Shown here piece by piece: positions 32,915 to 37,744 of a DNA stretch of 37,744 nucleotides. The stretch lies in NCBI GenBank assembly GCA_902772725.1, contig CACYBS010000313.1:1-37744 (forward strand), read 5' to 3'. This DNA comes from Erysipelothrix rhusiopathiae (GTDB lineage: Bacteria > Bacillota_I > Bacilli_A > Erysipelotrichales > Erysipelotrichaceae). The notes below the pieces were generated by a model. The model saw only the letters and a program-made list of their open reading frames with translations, had not been told where the DNA came from and searched no databases. Each line of letters starts with the position of its first letter. The first letter of the stretch is position 1. Made by a program: the position numbers and the translations under genes.

Positions 32915-33706
32915 ATGAAACTATCGGTTATAGGCTGCGGAAATATGGCTTCCGCTATTATCGGAGGATTAATTTCCAAAGGAATTTTTGAAGCATCTAA
33001 TATTACTGCATCAGATAAATTAGACGCAGCAAGAACAAAGATGAAAGACACATATCATATCAAAACCATTGCGGAAAACAGTCTCTGCATAAAAGGTGGG
33101 GATATCGTGCTGCTGGCAGTTAAACCCAATGTCTTTTCTCTTGTAGCTCCCGAGTTAAAGGGGCACCTGGAAAATAAGCTGGTGATATCCATTATGGCAG
33201 GAAAGACGATCGAACAATTGGAAGAAGGACTTGGTAAGGATGTAAAGATTGTTCGTGTTATGCCAAATACCCCTGCTCTTGTAGGCGAAGGAATGATGGC
33301 CTATTGTCCAAACGAAAAGGTTAAAGAGGAAGAAATCGGCTTGATCGAGACGATTTTAAGTGCCTGCGGAAAAGTAGAAAGGGTACCGGAGTCGATGATG
33401 CCGGTTGTAACATCATTATCGGGAAGCTCACCTGCCTATGTTTATATGTTTATTGAAGCCATGGCTGATGCTGCTGTAGCCGATGGCATGCCGCGGGCCC
33501 AGGCTTACCAGTTTGCAGCCCAGACTGTTTTAGGCTCGGCAAAAATGGTCCTTGAGACAAACAGACATCCCGGTGATTTAAAAGATATGGTATGTTCACC
33601 GGGAGGAACCACCATCGAAGGGGTTGTCAAATTAGAGGAAAAGGGATTTAGAAGCTCTGTGATTGAAGCCGTTCGTGCATGTACCGATAAGGCAAAGAAG
33701 ATATAG
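32915..33706 (+). CDS. proC: Pyrroline-5-carboxylate reductase ProC
   Basis: This 263-residue enzyme makes the last step of proline synthesis, reducing 1-pyrroline-5-carboxylate with NAD(P)H. The N-terminal Rossmann fold has GCGNMASAIIGG near residue 7, VLLAVKPN near 69 and VRVMPNTPALVGEG near 112-125. The C-terminal dimerisation and substrate domain has the signature SGSSPAYVYMFIEAMADA near 167-184 and MVCSPGGTTIEG near 226-237. Length is normal. It has an AGGAGG site and lies between the 109-residue gene and a tyrosine phosphatase gene that starts one base after its stop. Confidence 0.95.
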   Translation: MKLSVIGCGNMASAIIGGLISKGIFEASNITASDKLDAARTKMKDTYHIKTIAENSLCIKGGDIVLLAVKPNVFSLVAPELKGHLENKLVISIMAGKTIEQLEEGLGKDVKIVRVMPNTPALVGEGMMAYCPNEKVKEEEIGLIETILSACGKVERVPESMMPVVTSLSGSSPAYVYMFIEAMADAAVADGMPRAQAYQFAAQTVLGSAKMVLETNRHPGDLKDMVCSPGGTTIEGVVKLEEKGFRSSVIEAVRACTDKAKKI

Positions 33707-33707
33707 T

Positions 33708-34478
33708 ATGGATTGTTCATTATTTCGAAAAGAAGTAAATCTTCGCGATTTGGGTGGATATAAGACAAAAGACGGACGGACCATAAAAAAAGGATGTTTT
33801 TACCGCTCAGCATCCCCGTGGTACATGAATATTGTGGAACGGAAAATTTTAAAGCAGTCCGATATTCAAGTCATCCTGGATTTACGGTCTAAAAAGGAAG
33901 TTGCCCGTCATCCCGATCCTGAGCTTGGCATTGAAATTCAAAATGTCGATGCAAGATTAGACCCGAAGGGAAATCCCTTGACATATCGATACCGTGTCCT
34001 GGCTTTGATGGCTATCAAAGAATTAAATTTTAAAATTATTGAATATTGCGTTGCCGGCTTTTGTGCAAGAGTGGTTTTCAATAATGGGGCTTATCAGCGG
34101 ATGTTTGATTTTTTAAAAACAGGGAAAGTGCCTTTTCTTTTCCATTGTGAACAGGGAAAAGACAGAACAGGAATGGCAGTTATATTGCTGCTGATGGCTC
34201 TTGGTGTAGATGAGCAAACCATCATATCGGATTATCTTTTAAGCAATGAATACGCAAGGGATAAGATTAAACCGCTTCGCAAGCATCGTTTTTTGATTGC
34301 CGCCAGCAAAAACTATGATGATTTAACGATGGTAGCAGAAGGTGTAATTCCTATCGGAGCAATCAGCGCCATTAATTCTGTAAAAGAAAGATACGGAACG
34401 ATTGAAGCGTATTTAGAAAAAGAAATGAATATGTCGCTTCAAGACATAGAGACGATGCGAAATACCTATTTGGAGTAA
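33708..34478 (+). CDS. Tyrosine/phosphoinositide phosphatase family protein
   Basis: The 256-residue protein has the N-terminal NLRDLGGYKTKDG motif near residue 10 and the catalytic P-loop HCEQGKDRTG near residue 145, the HCxxGKDRTG signature of the Y_phosphatase3 family (which includes bacterial LipA-, IphP- and MptpB-like enzymes). The Cys is the nucleophile and the Arg binds phosphate. The ATG is one base past the proC stop, so the two are coupled; the frame is open upstream but overlaps proC. No signal peptide is seen. The substrate is unknown. Confidence 0.88.
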   Translation: MDCSLFRKEVNLRDLGGYKTKDGRTIKKGCFYRSASPWYMNIVERKILKQSDIQVILDLRSKKEVARHPDPELGIEIQNVDARLDPKGNPLTYRYRVLALMAIKELNFKIIEYCVAGFCARVVFNNGAYQRMFDFLKTGKVPFLFHCEQGKDRTGMAVILLLMALGVDEQTIISDYLLSNEYARDKIKPLRKHRFLIAASKNYDDLTMVAEGVIPIGAISAINSVKERYGTIEAYLEKEMNMSLQDIETMRNTYLE

Positions 34479-34491
34479 GAAAGGAGGCATT

Positions 34492-36732
34492 ATGCACCAT
34501 AAAATTAAATATTATCTTTCTGCATTTATGTTAGGACTTCTTTTAGCCGGGCCGATTCAAGTTTTAGCTGAAGATCAGGAAATCTTGGAAACAACAGAAG
34601 AGCCGGCTGTTCTTGAAGAGGCGCCTTCAGAACAGGAAACGGAGCCTGTTGACCAGGATATCATCGTTCAGGAAGAAGAACTTGAAGAAGAGAACCTAAA
34701 TGCAGGACCGGGCACACCGAGCGTTCAGTATTATGCGCATGTTGAAAATATCGGCGATCAGGAAATGAAATCCGACGGTGAGATGGCAGGAACCGAAGGC
34801 CAGTCACTTCGTATGGAGGCAGTTACCATCTATCTGGATTCTGGATCATATGATGGAGGTATTGAGTATGCAGCCCATGTAGAAAACATCGGATGGCAAG
34901 ATCCCGTAAGCTCTGGAGAAATGGCCGGGACAGCCGGGCAGGCACTTCGGGTGGAAGCTATCAAAATATGGTTAACCGGAAATCTTTCTAATTATTATGA
35001 CATTTATTACCAGGCACACATCGAGGACTTTGGATGGCTTGGCTGGGCTAAGGATGGTCAATGTTCCGGAAGTGCCGGTTATGGAAAACGCATGGAAGCT
35101 TTCACCATTAAATTGGTAAAAAAAGGCGGAGGAACCCCGCCGACATATCCTGTCGAGCCATTTGTGGCCAATGGTATCAGTTATGATGCCCATGTAGCCA
35201 ATGTAGGCTGGCAGCCATATGTAAATGAAGGTGAAATGGCTGGTACGACCGGACAGGGGAATGCGGTTGAATCTTTTAGAATTAAACTGGAAAACCAACA
35301 GTATTCCGGTTCCATCAAATATGCGGCTAATGTAGTCGGGGAAGGCTGGCAGGCCGAAGTTACTGAAGATAAGATTGCGGGAACGGTAGGCCAATCAAAA
35401 CCGATCCAGGCTTTAAAGATTTCCCTGACAGGAGAGATGGCAAGCCATTACAGCGTATTCTACCGAGTTCATTCATCCAATATCGGATGGCAGGGCTGGA
35501 CATCCAACGGAAATGCGGCAGGGACATCCAATTACGGGCAGAGAATTGAGGCCATTGAGATTAAACTGATCGATAAATACGAAACCAAGCCACCGGTTTC
35601 CTCGGATGCTTATCTGGTAAATGATCTGGCATATAACGCGCATGTATCCAACATCGGCTGGCAGAATGTCGGTGTGGATGGAAGCTTAGCCGGAACAACC
35701 GGAATGGGATTACCGGTTGAGGCGGTACGGATCTATCTGGAAAACAAGGATTATACGGGAGATATCTTATACCGTACACAGATTCAGGATATCGGATGGG
35801 AATCCGGCTGGAAGAAAAATGGGGCTGTATCCGGTACTACCGGTCAAGCTAAACCGATCGAAGCAATTCAGATTAAATTAAGCGGAGAAATTGCCAATCA
35901 TTATGACGTTTATTATCGAACCCATGTTGCCAATTATGGATGGATGGCATGGGCATCCAATGGAACAACCTCAGGAACCGTAGGTTTTGCTTACCCGATC
36001 GAGGCGATCGAAATTACGTTATCCAAAGCTAAGACTGATAACATCAATACGATTACTTCTTTACAGTCCAATGTCGGTTATATCAACAACACCAAAGCGA
36101 GTGGATGGCAGAAGATCAATAACTGTAATTATTATTTCTATGATGATGGAACTCTTGCCCGTGATACTGTTGTATCGGATGGGGTTGTCGATAGTTTAGG
36201 ACGTAAAATTGAGGGAATTACCGTAGTAAACGGAATTATTCTAGTCAATAAGAAGCATGGATTACCGGGAAACTATGCACCGGGTGAAAACCCTGTGGCA
36301 GGTGCTCAGATTCGTCAGTTGATTGTCGATATGCAGAATCTGGGATACTTTATGTCCAATTATTACAGTGGATATCGAAGCTATGAAACACAAAACAATC
36401 TATATTGGTCTTATGTATATAGAGATGGACAGGCGGCTGCGGATTGGTATTCCGCAAGACCGGGTTATTCGGAACATCAAACAGGTCTTGCATTCGATCT
36501 AACTGATGGATACGGAAATCTGGTGACCAGAGAACCGGAAGTAAGCTGGATTCGTGCCAATGCGCATAAATATGGCTTTATCGTTCGCTATCTTGCGGAA
36601 AAAGAATATGTGACAGGTTATATGGCAGAACCATGGCATTTACGTTATATCGGCTCAAAGGCCAGCGATATTTATTACTCCGGATTGACCTTAGAAGAAT
36701 ACTTAGGCGTACCGGGCGGACCGAATTATTAA
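34492..36732 (+). CDS. Secreted ChW-repeat D-alanyl-D-alanine carboxypeptidase (VanY-like, M15)
   Basis: The 746-residue protein has a signal peptide cleaved near VLA-ED (26/27) and an acidic Glu/Pro-rich linker to about 75. Nine ChW (clostridial hydrophobic W) repeats follow to about residue 515, each with HVxNIGWQ-, G-MAGTxGQ- and EAIxIxL-type elements, arranged as three sets of three. A short wall-associated repeat-like segment (WQKINNCNYYFYDDG) leads to the M15B peptidase: YRSYETQ, SEHQTGLAFD near 661 with metal-binding His and Asp, and EPWHLRY near 714 with the catalytic Glu and third His ligand. It should trim the terminal D-Ala of peptidoglycan, held on the cell surface by the repeats. 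It lies 13 bases after the phosphatase gene with an AGGAGG-like site. Confidence 0.92.
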   Translation: MHHKIKYYLSAFMLGLLLAGPIQVLAEDQEILETTEEPAVLEEAPSEQETEPVDQDIIVQEEELEEENLNAGPGTPSVQYYAHVENIGDQEMKSDGEMAGTEGQSLRMEAVTIYLDSGSYDGGIEYAAHVENIGWQDPVSSGEMAGTAGQALRVEAIKIWLTGNLSNYYDIYYQAHIEDFGWLGWAKDGQCSGSAGYGKRMEAFTIKLVKKGGGTPPTYPVEPFVANGISYDAHVANVGWQPYVNEGEMAGTTGQGNAVESFRIKLENQQYSGSIKYAANVVGEGWQAEVTEDKIAGTVGQSKPIQALKISLTGEMASHYSVFYRVHSSNIGWQGWTSNGNAAGTSNYGQRIEAIEIKLIDKYETKPPVSSDAYLVNDLAYNAHVSNIGWQNVGVDGSLAGTTGMGLPVEAVRIYLENKDYTGDILYRTQIQDIGWESGWKKNGAVSGTTGQAKPIEAIQIKLSGEIANHYDVYYRTHVANYGWMAWASNGTTSGTVGFAYPIEAIEITLSKAKTDNINTITSLQSNVGYINNTKASGWQKINNCNYYFYDDGTLARDTVVSDGVVDSLGRKIEGITVVNGIILVNKKHGLPGNYAPGENPVAGAQIRQLIVDMQNLGYFMSNYYSGYRSYETQNNLYWSYVYRDGQAAADWYSARPGYSEHQTGLAFDLTDGYGNLVTREPEVSWIRANAHKYGFIVRYLAEKEYVTGYMAEPWHLRYIGSKASDIYYSGLTLEEYLGVPGGPNY

Positions 36733-36740
36733 AAAAACAG

Positions 36741-36777
36741 GGTGAAAACATGTAGATGCTGCATATTTTCACCTTTT
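36741..36777 (+). terminator. Terminator of the proC-carboxypeptidase unit
   Basis: GGTGAAAA and TTTTCACC arms with a 17-base loop, then TTTT. Confidence 0.75.
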
Positions 36778-36794
36778 AAATTATTAAATACATT

Positions 36795-36814
36795 AAAGAC
36801 CGAAGTGGTCTTTT
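36795..36814. terminator. Second small hairpin, terminator or operator
   Basis: AAAGACC and GGTCTTT arms with loop GAAGT, then a T. It lies between the terminator and the GntR promoter and could instead be a regulator site. Confidence 0.4.
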
Positions 36815-36846
36815 GCGACAAATTACACCTTTTCACGACAAAACCA

Positions 36847-36875
36847 TTGATATTTAAAAATTTATAACCTATTAT
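36847..36875 (+). promoter_or_regulatory. Promoter of the GntR-family regulator gene
   Basis: -35 TTGATA (36847-36852), 17-base spacer, -10 TATTAT (36870-36875). The -10 lies in a nine-base palindrome CTATTATAG (36869-36877), a possible autoregulatory site. Confidence 0.55.
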
Positions 36876-36919
36876 AGATTTACATTGTTTTGCGATACCA
36901 ATAGGAAGGGGTTATTGTC

Positions 36920-37642
36920 GTGGCCATTTTGAAAAAGGAACAGGGAAAACAAGCGTTGTATCTTCAATTGTGCGATATATACCGTAAAAAAATCGTAGAT
37001 GGAGAGTATAAAGTTGGACAGCGAATTGAGAGCGAAAAAGAAATCCAGGAATTATACGGGGTTTCCCGCATTACCGTTCGCCAGGCTATAGATGCACTTG
37101 AAAAAGAAGGCTATTTGATCAAGAAAAGAGGCTTAGGAACTTTTGTGGTTGGAAGCCGCAAGATTACCGGTGATATCTTCAGCAAACAGGGTTTTGAAGA
37201 AATCGCAAGAAATTCTGATGCAGAACCGGTCATCGCATCCAGTTCAATGGAGATTACTATTCCTCCTGAAGATATTCGAAACATCATGCATATGGGTATC
37301 AGCGAAAGCTGCATGATTTATAAAAAGGTCGGACAGGTCAGCGAAGTCAGAATCGCCTATATTGTGACATATGTTCCGATCCGTACCAATCTGCAGGATG
37401 AGAAAGAACTTGTCAGCTATATCGAGTCGGATACATTTAAAAATCCATATCGAACCGAGAATCAGATTATGGCTGTATTACCGGAAAAGGAAGTATACCA
37501 GTCTCTTCATATTGATTCCGGCCAGCCGATTTTCTTCCATCGAACCATATTGTATGATAAGGACGATGTGTTAATGGGAGTTGTTGATACATATTACCGT
37601 GGCGATATGTTCAGCTACACAGCACAGATGAATAAACAATAA
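36920..37642 (+). CDS. GntR/HutC-family transcriptional regulator
   Basis: The 240-residue protein has an N-terminal GntR winged helix (about residues 12-77: YLQLCDIYRKKIVDGEY, SEKEIQELYGVSRITVRQAI, GYLIKKRGLGTFV) and a C-terminal UTRA ligand-binding domain (about 95-235) ending YYRGDMFSYTAQM. HutC/UTRA regulators usually sense a sugar phosphate or amino acid derivative and control an adjacent catabolic operon, which probably lies beyond the window. The start is GTG, with AGGAAGGGG eight bases upstream. Confidence 0.9.
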   Translation: MAILKKEQGKQALYLQLCDIYRKKIVDGEYKVGQRIESEKEIQELYGVSRITVRQAIDALEKEGYLIKKRGLGTFVVGSRKITGDIFSKQGFEEIARNSDAEPVIASSSMEITIPPEDIRNIMHMGISESCMIYKKVGQVSEVRIAYIVTYVPIRTNLQDEKELVSYIESDTFKNPYRTENQIMAVLPEKEVYQSLHIDSGQPIFFHRTILYDKDDVLMGVVDTYYRGDMFSYTAQMNKQ

Positions 37643-37670
37643 GGGACCATATCAAGTGTAAACTGGTCCC
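37643..37670. repeat. Hairpin after the GntR gene
   Basis: GGGACCA (37643-37649) and TGGTCCC (37664-37670) pair around a 14-base loop, without a T-run, so it is a weak terminator or a 3'-end structure. Confidence 0.4.
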
Positions 37671-37711
37671 AAAGTCAAGGACAAAATGTTGACAGTTGAT
37701 CAGAAAGATAA

Positions 37712-37744
37712 CCGGCAGACTGCAGGAATAAACCAGTCTGCCGG
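37712..37744 (+). terminator. Probable terminator cut by the window end
   Basis: CCGGCAGACTG (37712-37722) and CAGTCTGCCGG (37734-37744) are perfect 11-base arms. Any following T-run lies outside the window. Confidence 0.55.

Overview
The window comes from a low-G+C Gram-positive bacterium of the Bacillota. Strong AGGAGG-type ribosome binding sites, a fused permease/binding-protein polyamine transporter, clostridial-type ChW cell-wall repeats and an L-2-amino-thiazoline-4-carboxylate (ATC) hydrolase homologue fit an Erysipelotrichaceae- or Clostridia-like gut or oral commensal, but no ribosomal marker is present to settle the taxon. The standard code is used: TGA is a stop, for example at 20431-20433 and 15377-15379. 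I saw no tRNA, rRNA, insertion sequence or CRISPR array.

Positions 1-15436 are a defence island. It opens with the 3' part of a large SF1 helicase carrying a Vsr-like nuclease domain and a DUF3320 domain, closed by a terminator. A new operon then starts from a promoter bracketed by two 16-bp palindromic operators (1818-1883). It encodes an unusual N6-adenine methyltransferase fused to a specificity-type domain, with NYPF in place of NPPF, then a small protein of unknown function, HsdM, a half-length HsdS, an inverted silent HsdS C-terminal half, a tyrosine recombinase, a full-length HsdS and HsdR. A GmrSD-like modification-dependent nuclease follows. Four copies of a short site (ATAAACAAGAATTTAG core; one copy matches over only 13 bp) lie in alternating orientation at 6170, 6825, 8424 and 9128, each at the edge of an hsdS C-terminal half. 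The layout is that of a site-specific inversion system that switches and shuffles type I specificity subunits. In the orientation given, hsdS1 is in its truncated state and hsdS2 in its full-length state.

Positions 15478-20443 hold small-molecule metabolism. A divergent pair encodes an old-yellow-enzyme-type flavin/Fe-S enoate reductase (minus strand) and a short-chain dehydrogenase with a downstream MarR regulator, suggesting oxidation/reduction of an unsaturated, perhaps steroid- or bile-acid-like, substrate. A two-gene operon follows: an ATC hydrolase family protein and a SAM methyltransferase.

Positions 20411-28366 hold a secreted DUF4353 protein with 13 perfect-length 27-bp tandem repeats, then an XRE-cupin regulator and the polyamine ABC transporter operon potA-potB-potCD. 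This PotA is about 150 residues longer than usual because an Ig-like double repeat, of a kind normally found in cell-surface proteins, sits inside its TOBE region.

Positions 28364-37744 hold housekeeping and envelope genes: a DUF3800 remnant, a three-helix membrane protein, an SstT-type serine/threonine symporter preceded by a tiny leader ORF and a terminator, a lipoprotein, an apparently leaderless 109-residue gene, proC, a tyrosine phosphatase, a ChW-repeat D,D-carboxypeptidase and a GntR/HutC regulator.
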